This document shows positions 1-6,338 of a stretch of 9,284 nt of DNA, piece after piece. The stretch comes from Cyclobacteriaceae bacterium (GTDB lineage: Bacteria; Bacteroidota; Bacteroidia; Cytophagales; Cyclobacteriaceae), in assembly GCA_029882725.1 (NCBI GenBank), contig JAOUKG010000051.1, positions 1 through 9,284 of the forward strand. The letters run 5' to 3'. The notes under the pieces were generated by a model that worked only from the letters and a program-made list of their open reading frames with translations, was not told where the DNA came from and did no database searches. The position numbers were made by a program, and so were the translations under genes. Numbering within the stretch: the stretch's first letter is position 1; every line of letters begins with the position of its first letter.

Positions 1-5
1 TCACA

Positions 6-121
6 CAAATAAAACCGTAGAAAAACAAATGGGCCTGCAAACTTCAGAAAATTTATTTTCGAGAAGATTGCAGGTTCTTTTGTTTATACATCGAGGTACG
101 AGATGTATACGGTTTTATTTG
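6..121. repeat. Long imperfect palindrome able to form a three-way junction
   Basis: The outer arms are a perfect 14-bp inverted repeat: CAAATAAAACCGTA at 6-19 and its complement at 108-121. Inside are two further stems. One pairs about 23-41 (AAACAAA and CCTGCAA blocks) with 68-87, and is extended inwards by CTTC/GAAG and GAAAAT/ATTTTC. The other pairs TACATC (88-93) with GATGTA (102-107). Together they give a closed stem with two branches. It lies just upstream of a decayed IS66 transposase. It could be a structured RNA, a small non-autonomous mobile element, or an element end. The folding is read from complementarity only, with no energy calculated. Confidence 0.55.
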
Positions 122-233
122 CAGGATGAAGCTCGTGAGGGATCAATGTAATTAATCCCATCTATGTAACCACTATTCACACCATCAAAAATTCGAAGCA
201 GAGCAAATAAAACCTCCGCTTTTTTATTTATAG

Positions 234-653
234 AAAGAACTGTCCTGTGATCAACGCTATGCACTGCGTCAGGAAAAAGCCGTTCCTTTATTGGATCAAC
301 TTCAATCCTGGCTGGAAGAGCAAAAAGGTCAGGTATTACCTAAAAGTGCTATAGGAAAGGCCATTCACTACACTTATGCACAGTGGAACAAATTGAGGCG
401 GTATGCTGAGAGCGGGGAAGTACAGATGGACAATAATCTGGTGGAAAACACTATACGTCCGGTAGCATTGGGAAGAAAGAACTATCTGTTTGCTGGTAGC
501 CATGATGCTGCACGGTGGGCCGCAATGATCTATTCCTTCATGGCTACCTGTAAACTTCAAAATGTGGAACCACGACAGTGGCTCACTAATACCCTCAGCA
601 ATATTCAGGATACCAAGCTCAATGATCTGGAAAAATTACTGCCCCGAAATTAA
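234..653 (+). pseudogene. tnpC: IS66 transposase, C-terminal fragment
   Basis: The reading frame from 234 to the TAA at 651-653 encodes about 139 residues matching the C-terminal third of IS66-family transposases. It starts with the family's linker (ELS-DQRYALRQEKAVPLL), continues through the helical 'W-L--QK' segment, and reaches the catalytic block MDNNLVENTIRPVALGRK at about 429-482. That block carries the conserved DNN and the last catalytic glutamate (in VEN), followed by the YLFAGS motif. A TAG at 231-233 interrupts the frame just upstream. Without it, the frame continues with weak TnpC-like residues to about 165. The only in-frame start candidates are downstream, such as TTG at 291, and would give a 120-residue protein lacking the first catalytic aspartates. 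The full family length is roughly 500 residues, so this is a dead remnant. Confidence 0.88.
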
Positions 654-683
654 ACTTAAAATTATTTTACTATAAATTTGATA

Positions 684-706
684 GTGGCATCAGGCCGAAG
701 GCTTAC
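684..706 (+). repeat. IS66 right terminal inverted repeat
   Basis: On the reverse strand the sequence reads GTAAGCCTTCGGCCTGATGC, the characteristic GTAAGC start of IS66-family ends. It sits 31 bp after the transposase stop codon, as expected for the right end. IS66 elements duplicate 8 bp on insertion, so 707-714 (AGATGCAC) would be the right-hand copy. No left copy can be identified in the window. Confidence 0.65.
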
Positions 707-793
707 AGATGCACTACACGTTACCAAATGATTTCATAATACGGGGTTCGAAATTTCGTACTCTCTGCATTATTGCAAATGCCGGCACCCTTT

Positions 794-981
794 GACCACC
801 TATTCCGGAAAATCCGAACCACCTGTACTGGAAATATTTGACCAGTTAGTCGTCTTAACGATTATTCTACAAATTCAAATCATATGACTCAGAATAAGCT
901 AAATTTGAAATATTTTCAACTCCGGTAATGGTGAACATGTATTTTCGGAATGACTGGTCATTAAATCCCGGAAAGGATGGT
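794..981. mobile_element. IS21-like terminal repeats without a transposase (solo ends or MITE-like relic)
   Basis: Two direct repeats of an ACCACCT-containing motif begin at 795 (ACCACCTATTCCGGA) and 818 (ACCACCTGTACTGGA), 23 bp apart, and run into TGACCAGT at 839-846. An inverted counterpart is at 949-981: on the reverse strand it begins ACCATCCTTTCCGGG and also reaches TGACCAGT. About 20 of 31 bases match 818-848 without gaps. A further inverted copy, ACCATTACCGGA on the reverse strand, is at 922-933. Multiple terminal repeats of this kind are typical of IS21-family ends, which resemble this sequence in the phylum. Only about 100 bp without coding capacity separate the two ends, so istA and istB are missing. 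The family assignment is inferred from memory of the motif. Confidence 0.5.
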
Positions 982-1080
982 TTTTTTAACCGTAAATTTC
1001 ATTAAAAACGGACAGTTTACTATTTTTACAAATAAAGCTATAGTTTTAGCCTCAGGTTAGCATCATTAGCGTATGGTAAT
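982..1080 (+). other. AT-rich leader of the hydrolase gene, no clear signals
   Basis: The non-coding stretch 654-1080 holds the IS66 end and the IS21-like repeats. The final 99 bp are AT-rich leader. TATAGTTTTAG at 1039-1049 loosely resembles the Bacteroidota -7 box (TAnnTTTG), but the final G is absent and no convincing -33 box precedes it. There is no Shine-Dalgarno sequence before the ATG at 1081. A promoter here is likely from context but cannot be placed. Confidence 0.25.
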
Positions 1081-2295
1081 ATGACAAAGCCAATGATTGA
1101 AAAATTTTTAATTTGTCTTTTTAGCTTCTCTACAACATGTCTGGGAGCACAGAATAAGCTTTACGAAATAATTGAATTAGGAGATTTACAAGTTGCTTAT
1201 TATGACACCGTTTTATACGATTCTAGCCAAAAGTATGATCAATTCGGATATGAAGGGCCAGCTCCAATTTTCACACAAGTCTGGTACCCATATCAGGGTA
1301 ACTCGACGCAATATGCTCCAGATGTATTTGAGGCTTTTCAGAAAATAGAAGTGCCTTGTGCATTGAATAAAGCTTATAGTTACCTCAAGCAGGAATTCGA
1401 CACCACTTTTGTCAATTACGCTTTCCAATCTTTCAAAAATGGAGGTAGGGTCTCAAAACTTCCAGTAGATTTTGGAAAATATACAGATTTTGAGGTTTAC
1501 GAACTGTTGAAAAAGACCCAAACGAAAAGTCATAAAAAAGCATTTAGACAGGTATTAGACTATCCAATAATTGTTTATCACCATGGAGCTCAGGGAAATT
1601 CCTATGAGAATTATTTGATGGCAGAGTATTTTGCTTCCCGTGGTTTTGTGTTTATATCTTCTGTTTACAATCTAGCTTATGAAAATAAGGATTTAGGTTA
1701 TTATTCTGAAGGTTTTGATTTTATAAGTATGCCTAAAAAAACTTTAGAGTTTGCTCGTAATTTGTCTGCTGAACCACGAATTTTTTTTATTGGATTCAGC
1801 ATGGGAGCTCAGCATGGGTTTTTAACTCTCCACGATGAAATAAAAATAGAAGGATTTATCTCACTGGAAACAACCCTAGAATTTTTCAATGAGGATAGAT
1901 ATCAGGAAAGGTGGCCTGAAATAGTCGAGGTTATTGAATTGCATAAGGATGATTATACTTTACCAATCATGATGTTGGCTAATACCCGGGTAAGAGGTAT
2001 TGAGACGTCTTTCCCGCTTTTCAACCAAATCTCGAATACGCCGATGATACATGTCGGCTCAAGAAATTTTTTCGATCATGGGAGCTATGCTTCTCTGTAT
2101 CATATGAGATATTTATTAAAAGATAAAGTCCATCAACCTGATTCACTTAATTCCAAATCACAATTGGAGTACTATGCCATCCATCTTGAATTGATTGAAA
2201 AGTATATTAATAGTATCTTGATGAATACGGTTTTTGAGCAGAAATCTTTTGAACAAGATTTCGATTTTAGATTCTTCAATACAAGGAAGGATTGA
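1081..2295 (+). CDS. Secreted alpha/beta hydrolase (PAF-acetylhydrolase / dienelactone hydrolase-like)
   Basis: This 404-residue protein starts with a Sec signal peptide (hydrophobic FLICLFSFSTTCLGA, probable cleavage after Ala23), so it likely acts in the periplasm or outside the cell. The alpha/beta-hydrolase core starts at about residue 160. The strand YPIIVYHHGAQG (161-172) carries the usual oxyanion-hole HHG. The nucleophile elbow is GFSMGAQ with Ser240. The likely catalytic histidine is His333 in FDHGSY; the acid residue cannot be placed with confidence, though it should lie between them. The HHG and GFSMG layout and the length suit esterases or lipases of the PAF-acetylhydrolase type. 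The substrate is unknown. The N-terminal 160 residues are rich in Tyr and Phe and not recognised. ATG at 1081 and ATG at 1093 would both retain the signal peptide. A small split gene follows 52 bp downstream. Confidence 0.8.
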   Translation: MTKPMIEKFLICLFSFSTTCLGAQNKLYEIIELGDLQVAYYDTVLYDSSQKYDQFGYEGPAPIFTQVWYPYQGNSTQYAPDVFEAFQKIEVPCALNKAYSYLKQEFDTTFVNYAFQSFKNGGRVSKLPVDFGKYTDFEVYELLKKTQTKSHKKAFRQVLDYPIIVYHHGAQGNSYENYLMAEYFASRGFVFISSVYNLAYENKDLGYYSEGFDFISMPKKTLEFARNLSAEPRIFFIGFSMGAQHGFLTLHDEIKIEGFISLETTLEFFNEDRYQERWPEIVEVIELHKDDYTLPIMMLANTRVRGIETSFPLFNQISNTPMIHVGSRNFFDHGSYASLYHMRYLLKDKVHQPDSLNSKSQLEYYAIHLELIEKYINSILMNTVFEQKSFEQDFDFRFFNTRKD

Positions 2296-2347
2296 AGTTT
2301 ACAGAGTTCAGCAAAATTCACATCGTAACTTACAAGCTGAAAAAGAC

Positions 2348-2580
2348 ATGAAAATAGGTATGAAGTATATAATAGAATTTGTGCTAATTTTTTCCTCAGT
2401 TGTTCTTGCCTTTCTGTTCGAAGACTACAGATCTAACAAGGAAGAAAAATAAACTATATAACGGCTTTACTTAGTTTTAGGCATGACCTCTACGGAGATT
2501 TCGTTGAAGTAAAAAGGGACTTGGAACAAAGTTCTAAGCAAATTGAAATTCCCCTTTCCTACTCAACTCTGGAGACTTAA
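2348..2580 (+). pseudogene. Small membrane-anchored protein split by a -1 frameshift
   Basis: From ATG 2348 the frame encodes 34 residues: a short N-terminus, a hydrophobic segment (IIEFVLIFSSVVLAFLF) and the charged tail EDYRSNKEEK, ending at TAA 2450-2452. This single-helix start resembles a family of small Bacteroidota proteins (DUF6090-like, from memory) anchored by one helix followed by a cytoplasmic or periplasmic coil. The -1 frame continues from 2449 for 43 codons (INYITALLSFRHDLYGDFVE, then a charged VKRDLEQSSKQIE stretch) to TAA at 2578. That reads as the natural continuation of the same protein. One lost A in the A-run at 2445-2449 explains the break. A longer start upstream at 2234 overlaps the hydrolase and looks non-coding. 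Even repaired, the product is only about 77 residues, so it may also be truncated at the C-terminus. Confidence 0.55.
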
Positions 2581-2652
2581 GCCAGGATCGCCAATAACCC
2601 CAGAAAGTGTAATGAGCGATACGCCTCTTAGTTCACATCATCTCCTTTAGAA

Positions 2653-5388
2653 TTATTCATTTTTCAACACATCGACCGGATTAACGGTTGCGGCCTTATA
2701 AGCCTTCCAACTGACGGTGATCGCAGCGATGAGTATCGCGCCGAAACCCGCTGTGATAAATGGAATGAAAGTCAATTCAGTTTTAAAGGCAAAATTATCA
2801 AGCCAGCTGCTCATCGTAAACCAGGCAATGGGACAGGCCAGTAAAAAGGCGAGCAACACCAAAAGCAGAAAGTCCTTGCTCAGCAATCCTACTACGCTGT
2901 TAACTGAAGACCCCAACACTTTTCTTATGCCAACTTCTTTGCTTCTTCTGGCCGTAGTAAATGCTGAGAGGCCATATAAGCCAAGAGAGGCGATAAAAAT
3001 ACCTACCAGGGAAAATATTCCAAATAAGTTGGCGAATTGTTCATCCTCCCTATACTGTTCTTTAAATACCGCATCGGTCATTTCATAAAGAAATACTTCG
3101 TCAGGAAACAGTCTGTTATAGATGGATTTTATTTGGGCTATTGGGTCGGCAATATCAGCGGAGCTGAGTTTAACTGTTAAAAAAGCATTTTCCGGCTTGT
3201 ACCAAAGGATAACCGGTTGCGTTTCCTGGTGGAGTGAAGACCAGTTAAAATCTTCGAGAACGCCTTGAATTTTATAACTCCTACCCGCATCCAGAGGCTT
3301 GATAATATGTCCAATAGCGTCTTCATTGTTTTTAAAGCCGCACTTTCTTACCATTGTTTCATTAACAAGTACATTTCGGGCCCAATTGGGGTCTGTGTTT
3401 CTTCTCGCAGTCATATCACCTTCCCTGAAGGCTGTTCCGGCCAACAGTTCTAACCCGTAAACATCAATAAATTCATGATCAATGCCCGTTCCCAGGACAT
3501 CCAGAATTCCAAATTGTCCGGCGCTGTCCACTTGAAATTGTCTTTGAAAATTCAAGCCCCGCCCTGCCTGATTACCCGCGTAAGTAACGTGCTCAACAGA
3601 TGATAAAGTATAAATTTCATTTCTTAATGCCATTTCAGCTTCAGCACTACTCATTTCATCGGGTAGTATTCTTGGGCTTCTTACTGTGATCAGTGTACCC
3701 ATGTCCAGACCGATATCTCTGTCTCGCATAAAATTGAGTTGTTGATAAACGACTGACATGCAAACGAGCAGGGCAATTGCCGGCGTATATTGCAAGACGA
3801 TCAATACCTTTCTTAGGGTAGATTTGCCTGAATGCCCTGCATTGTTTCCTTTCAATGCGGCGATAGGCTTAAAGGAAGAGAGGACAAAAGCAGGGTACCA
3901 TCCGGAAAGGGCCACGCCCAACAAAAATACGCCACCGAACAGCATCAAAAAAGACCTGTCCAACCAGGAAGATGGCGTAATATTTATTTGTAAATATGAA
4001 CTGATCGTTGGTAAAAGCATAAACAATAGTAAGGCAGCTAATGATAATGCTAATACATTCATCAGTGAGGCCTCAAAAAAGAATTGCCATTTTAACGTTG
4101 ATTTACCAGCACCTGCCACTTTCCGTATGCCAACTTCTCTGGCCCTGTCAATTGAGCGGATTGTGGATAAGTTAGTGTAACTGATAAAGGCTATCGCAAG
4201 TGTAATGATACCGATTACGGTAAGGAAATAGACTGTTCGCTCATTTCCTGTATGGTAGGTCGATTGTGTTCTGCCCCCAACTGTCATTCCCAGATCCGTT
4301 TCCCTGTCAAAATACACTGATTTCATTGGCTGGAGTACGGCTTTGTATGTAATAGCGTTCTCTATATTACTATTTATATGAAGGTTAAGTCTATCAGTCA
4401 ATACATTTTCTATTTTTTCAATGTCTGCGTTTTCCCTCACAGAGATATAGGTACTATAATTCCGTATTCTCCATACCCATGCTGATAAACGTTCTTCAGG
4501 CACCATACTTAAAAAAATGTCCTGTGGCACCACTACATCGAATTGAATATGCGAATTATCAGGAGTATTTTTTAGTATCCCGGTGATTGTAAAGTCGATG
4601 TTAATACTCCCCAATGTATAATGAACAATTTTGCCCATAGGATCCTCATCACCAAATAACTTTTGGGCCATGGTTTCTGTTACAAGAATGGCCCCGGGTT
4701 GTTGTACAGCCGTTGCCGGGTCGCCTGCGAGGAGTGGAAATGAGAAAACGGACAAGAAAGTAGTATCTACAAGCAGGGAACTTATGTCTCTAAAGGTATG
4801 ACGGGTTTCATCATTTGCTAAATAACTGATGGTAGGTCCTTGCTGAAAAAAGTGTGAATACGTTCTTGTTAAATTTTCCACTTCAGGAATTTCGTCCATA
4901 AGAACATCCCCTACTCCTCTAAAAATCTGTGAAAAAGGCTCGTTGGTCTGTCCGTTTAATTCTTCCTGTAACGCTACCCGATATATTTTGTCAATATTTT
5001 CGTGGAAACTATCCGCCCCCTTTTCAATAGTGACATACTGAAAGATAAGCATGCTACAAGCGAGACCAAGCGTAAGTCCGGCCAGGTTGATCGCCGAATA
5101 GGCTTTGTGCTTCGTAATATTTCTGAAGGCAGTGGTAAAATAGTTTTTAAACATGATTGTAAAGTTTATTTGGTCTCTAAAAAGGTTAATGGATGAAAAC
5201 CCAATGAGTAAATGCAGTACGTCAATCCAGTACATTAACCGGGCGTGAAATTTTCCCCTGGCTATGATCCTGCCCTGATAGATCTCCTGTAGGTCGCCGA
5301 TGAATTCTTCATGGAGTCCGTCTTTAGTGAAGTTAAAGACCAGCCATTTGGCCATTGCCGGCGGTTTATTTTTATTAGACCCGCCCAT
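2653..5388 (-). CDS. FtsX/MacB-type ABC transporter permease with N-terminal prefix domain
   Basis: The 911-residue inner-membrane protein has an N-terminal prefix region (about 13-70, with LHEEFIGDLQEIYQGR), as in permeases paired with PadR regulators. From Met79 (MFKNYFTTAFRNI) it follows the standard double-FtsX plan. The first membrane helix is at about 99-120, followed by a large periplasmic MacB core domain, then an FtsX domain of helices with EVGIRKVAG at 418-426. A second core domain comes next, and a second FtsX domain with EVGIRKVLGSS from 818, ending in further helices. There is no ATP-binding cassette, so a separate ATPase is needed. Such permeases are thought to work as mechanotransmitters or in lipoprotein or antimicrobial export; the substrate is not evident. 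The ATG at 5388 is chosen because it overlaps the padR stop as TAATG. The longer frame back to a GTG at 5424 would overlap padR by 37 bp. Confidence 0.9.
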   Translation of the reverse strand: MGGSNKNKPPAMAKWLVFNFTKDGLHEEFIGDLQEIYQGRIIARGKFHARLMYWIDVLHLLIGFSSINLFRDQINFTIMFKNYFTTAFRNITKHKAYSAINLAGLTLGLACSMLIFQYVTIEKGADSFHENIDKIYRVALQEELNGQTNEPFSQIFRGVGDVLMDEIPEVENLTRTYSHFFQQGPTISYLANDETRHTFRDISSLLVDTTFLSVFSFPLLAGDPATAVQQPGAILVTETMAQKLFGDEDPMGKIVHYTLGSINIDFTITGILKNTPDNSHIQFDVVVPQDIFLSMVPEERLSAWVWRIRNYSTYISVRENADIEKIENVLTDRLNLHINSNIENAITYKAVLQPMKSVYFDRETDLGMTVGGRTQSTYHTGNERTVYFLTVIGIITLAIAFISYTNLSTIRSIDRAREVGIRKVAGAGKSTLKWQFFFEASLMNVLALSLAALLLFMLLPTISSYLQINITPSSWLDRSFLMLFGGVFLLGVALSGWYPAFVLSSFKPIAALKGNNAGHSGKSTLRKVLIVLQYTPAIALLVCMSVVYQQLNFMRDRDIGLDMGTLITVRSPRILPDEMSSAEAEMALRNEIYTLSSVEHVTYAGNQAGRGLNFQRQFQVDSAGQFGILDVLGTGIDHEFIDVYGLELLAGTAFREGDMTARRNTDPNWARNVLVNETMVRKCGFKNNEDAIGHIIKPLDAGRSYKIQGVLEDFNWSSLHQETQPVILWYKPENAFLTVKLSSADIADPIAQIKSIYNRLFPDEVFLYEMTDAVFKEQYREDEQFANLFGIFSLVGIFIASLGLYGLSAFTTARRSKEVGIRKVLGSSVNSVVGLLSKDFLLLVLLAFLLACPIAWFTMSSWLDNFAFKTELTFIPFITAGFGAILIAAITVSWKAYKAATVNPVDVLKNE

Positions 5389-5717
5389 TACATACTCATT
5401 TTCAATTGGGGGATCAACTGCCACATTTTCTGACGAACATCCTGCGCAGCATGCAACTGCCTCATTCCCGGCTCGGTGATTTCAAATAACCGCTTTCTGC
5501 GTCCCCCTCGTTCGTCAGTGTTGCCGCCCATTTCTGATCGAAGCAGTCCCTTGTCCTGCAACCTGTATAATGTAATGTGTACGGCGCCCAACAGAATGGA
5601 CCTCCCGGAATGCTTTTCTACTTCTCTCTTTATAGAAATGCCATAAGCTTCCTTTCCAAGGATGCACACGGCAAGAAGCACAAGCTCTTCAAATTCTCCT
5701 AAACCTTTGTTTTTCAT
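5388..5717 (-). CDS. PadR-family transcriptional regulator
   Basis: This 109-residue winged-helix repressor matches the PadR family along its length. It opens with LGEFEELVLLAVCILG (residues 6-21) and AYGISIKREVEKHSGR. The recognition segment LGAVHITLYRLQDKGLL is at about 43-59, and the wing contains the conserved GG-TDERGGRRKRLFEIT. The short C-terminus ends in QLIPQLKMSM and has no large effector domain, which is usual for the small PadR proteins linked to permeases. Its stop codon overlaps the permease start as TAATG, so the two are co-transcribed and translationally coupled. Repeats immediately upstream of the ATG (5719-5751) suggest that it represses its own operon. The inducing ligand is unknown. 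No Shine-Dalgarno sequence precedes the ATG at 5717, as is common in this phylum. Confidence 0.93.
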   Translation of the reverse strand: MKNKGLGEFEELVLLAVCILGKEAYGISIKREVEKHSGRSILLGAVHITLYRLQDKGLLRSEMGGNTDERGGRRKRLFEITEPGMRQLHAAQDVRQKMWQLIPQLKMSM

Positions 5718-5718
5718 T

Positions 5719-5751
5719 TGTTATACAATGTATGTTATACAACATTATAAC
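5719..5751 (-). promoter_or_regulatory. Candidate PadR operator upstream of padR
   Basis: The 10-mer TGTTATACAA occurs twice (5719-5728 and 5733-5742), 14 bp apart. Overlapping these are two dyads: ATACAATGTAT (5723-5733) and GTTATA-6-TATAAC (5734-5751). AT-rich ATAC/GTAT dyads are the usual form of PadR operators. The block ends one base before the padR start codon, so a bound repressor would cover the transcription or translation start. Autoregulation is inferred from this position. Confidence 0.6.
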
Positions 5752-5760
5752 TAATATACT

Positions 5761-5991
5761 TTAAATCAAAGGATATTTAATTTTTTTCACAGGTAATCTC
5801 TCAAAGTAGAATTGAATTGTTGAGTGCACAACAGTAGGATTATTATTGTAATCTGGTACCAACCAATTCAAAAAATTGACAGTGGCACTGAAATCCGGTA
5901 ATTCCTTTTTGAACTGGTAATAACACTTGATATGTTTATTCACTTTCTCCACCAGTGAATTGGATTGTATAATGTCTTTTTGAGCTACCAC
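5761..5991 (-). pseudogene. DDE transposase/integrase core, C-terminal fragment
   Basis: About 76 codons from a possible GTG at 5991 (homology may begin near 6003, after a stop) match the C-terminal end of integrase-core transposases of the IS3/IS481 kind. AQKDIIQSNSLVEKVNKHIK corresponds to the family motif 'AQKDI-FSNSMVEA-NK-LK', which carries the third catalytic glutamate (E in LVEKVN). It is followed by a YYQF segment and by DYNNNPTVVHSTI, matching the usual 'DYNN-RPH--L-G'. The frame is closed upstream by stops, so the N-terminal two-thirds, including both catalytic aspartates, is missing. The fragment lies directly upstream of the padR operator region and could mark the breakpoint that placed padR here. 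Its family cannot be fixed without a search. Confidence 0.68.
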
Positions 5992-6061
5992 CTTGGTAAC
6001 TAATCAGTTATGAAGCGGTTCAAGTTTTTTTTTGATAAGACAACAAAAAAGAACGTTTAAG

Positions 6062-6096
6062 GCGATTTTCCGCCACCACAGGCGGTGGGAAATCGC
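6062..6096. repeat. GC-rich hairpin downstream of transposase relic
   Basis: GCGATTT (6062-6068) pairs with AAATCGC (6090-6096). The inner arms can pair either as CCGCC/GGCGG or as CCACC/GGTGG. AACG and CGTT outside this can extend the stem loosely. It stands out from the AT-rich surroundings. No U-run follows on either strand, so it is not a standard terminator. It may be a transposon end or a mobile hairpin repeat. Confidence 0.5.
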
Positions 6097-6120
6097 AAAA
6101 GCGTTACTTATATGGATAGA

Positions 6121-6263
6121 TACTAACCCTACTTTGTCACATTAACCCTTTTGAGGTAAAAGCCCTCACAAAAAGTGGTAAAAGATTAATCTCCCGCGAA
6201 AGTGGGAGATTAATCACGCTGTTTTTTTTAGAGATAGACTTAACTTGACAAAGTAGGGCTTAA
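6121..6263. mobile_element. MITE-like element with terminal inverted repeats
   Basis: CCCTACTTTGTCA at 6127-6139 is the exact reverse complement of TGACAAAGTAGGG at 6246-6258. With a few mismatches the arms extend on both sides (TTAA inside, TAA-type bases outside) to about 23 bp each. Between them lie about 100 bp with no coding capacity but with a perfect internal hairpin (6184-6215). Size, terminal repeats and internal fold fit a miniature inverted-repeat transposable element moved in trans by a full-length relative. Possible target duplications are not clear. The same end sequence elsewhere in the genome would settle it. Confidence 0.6.
6184..6215 (+). terminator. Perfect 12-bp hairpin with downstream T-run inside the MITE-like element
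   Basis: GATTAATCTCCC (6184-6195) and GGGAGATTAATC (6204-6215) form a perfect stem with the 8-nt loop GCGAAAGT. A run of eight T follows at 6222-6229, six bases after the stem. On the plus strand this could act as an intrinsic terminator, though the gap before the T-run is longer than ideal. It may equally be a structural part of the mobile element. Confidence 0.45.
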
Positions 6264-6270
6264 TAGGCAT

Positions 6271-6337
6271 GAAATATAAAACAAAAAAAAGAGTGTTCTA
6301 AATAGAAACACCCTCTTTTAAAATTGTTTTATATTTT
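6271..6337 (-). terminator. Terminator of the secreted-protein operon, possibly bidirectional
   Basis: A long hairpin starts just beyond the stop codon of the 403-residue gene. AATATAAAACAA (6273-6284) pairs exactly with TTGTTTTATATT (6324-6335). The core is AAAGAG...CTCTTT, with a further TGTTCT/AGAAACA pairing that contains small bulges. Read on the minus strand, the core hairpin is followed by a run of T (the complement of the A-run at 6283-6290). A-rich and T-rich arms on both sides would allow function in both directions. Confidence 0.65.
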
Positions 6338-6338
6338 C

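Larger units (their letters stand above)
165..706 (+). mobile_element. IS66-family insertion sequence, 3' remnant
   Basis: The remnant consists of the C-terminal end of an IS66 transposase (TnpC type) followed by a right terminal inverted repeat. The repeat ends in GCTTAC at 701-706, so on the other strand it begins GTAAGC, the known start of IS66-family termini. The boundary at 706 is therefore fairly firm. The left boundary is not: clear homology starts at about 234, and a weaker resemblance to the TnpC segment 'CWAHARRKF..EA' can be read in the same frame from about 165 (C-N-H-Y-S-H-H-Q-K-F-E-A), broken by stops. No left end or accessory IS66 genes (tnpA, tnpB) are visible. The element is not expected to move by itself. 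Confidence 0.75.

Noticed and set aside
6..121. Retron msr/msd RNA
   Set aside because: Outer inverted repeats fit the idea, but no reverse transcriptase is present and the segment is short; kept only as a structured element.
336..560. Open frame antisense to the IS66 transposase fragment
   Set aside because: It is a shadow of the well-supported transposase frame and its translation shows no protein-like pattern.
2234..2347. Longer start for the small membrane protein, overlapping the hydrolase
   Set aside because: The added residues overlap the hydrolase's coding end and read as low-information sequence; ATG 2348 or 2360 sits at the right distance before the hydrophobic helix.
3758..4180. 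Plus-strand frame of 140 codons inside the permease gene
   Set aside because: It is antisense to clearly conserved FtsX sequence and has no recognisable motif or start signal.
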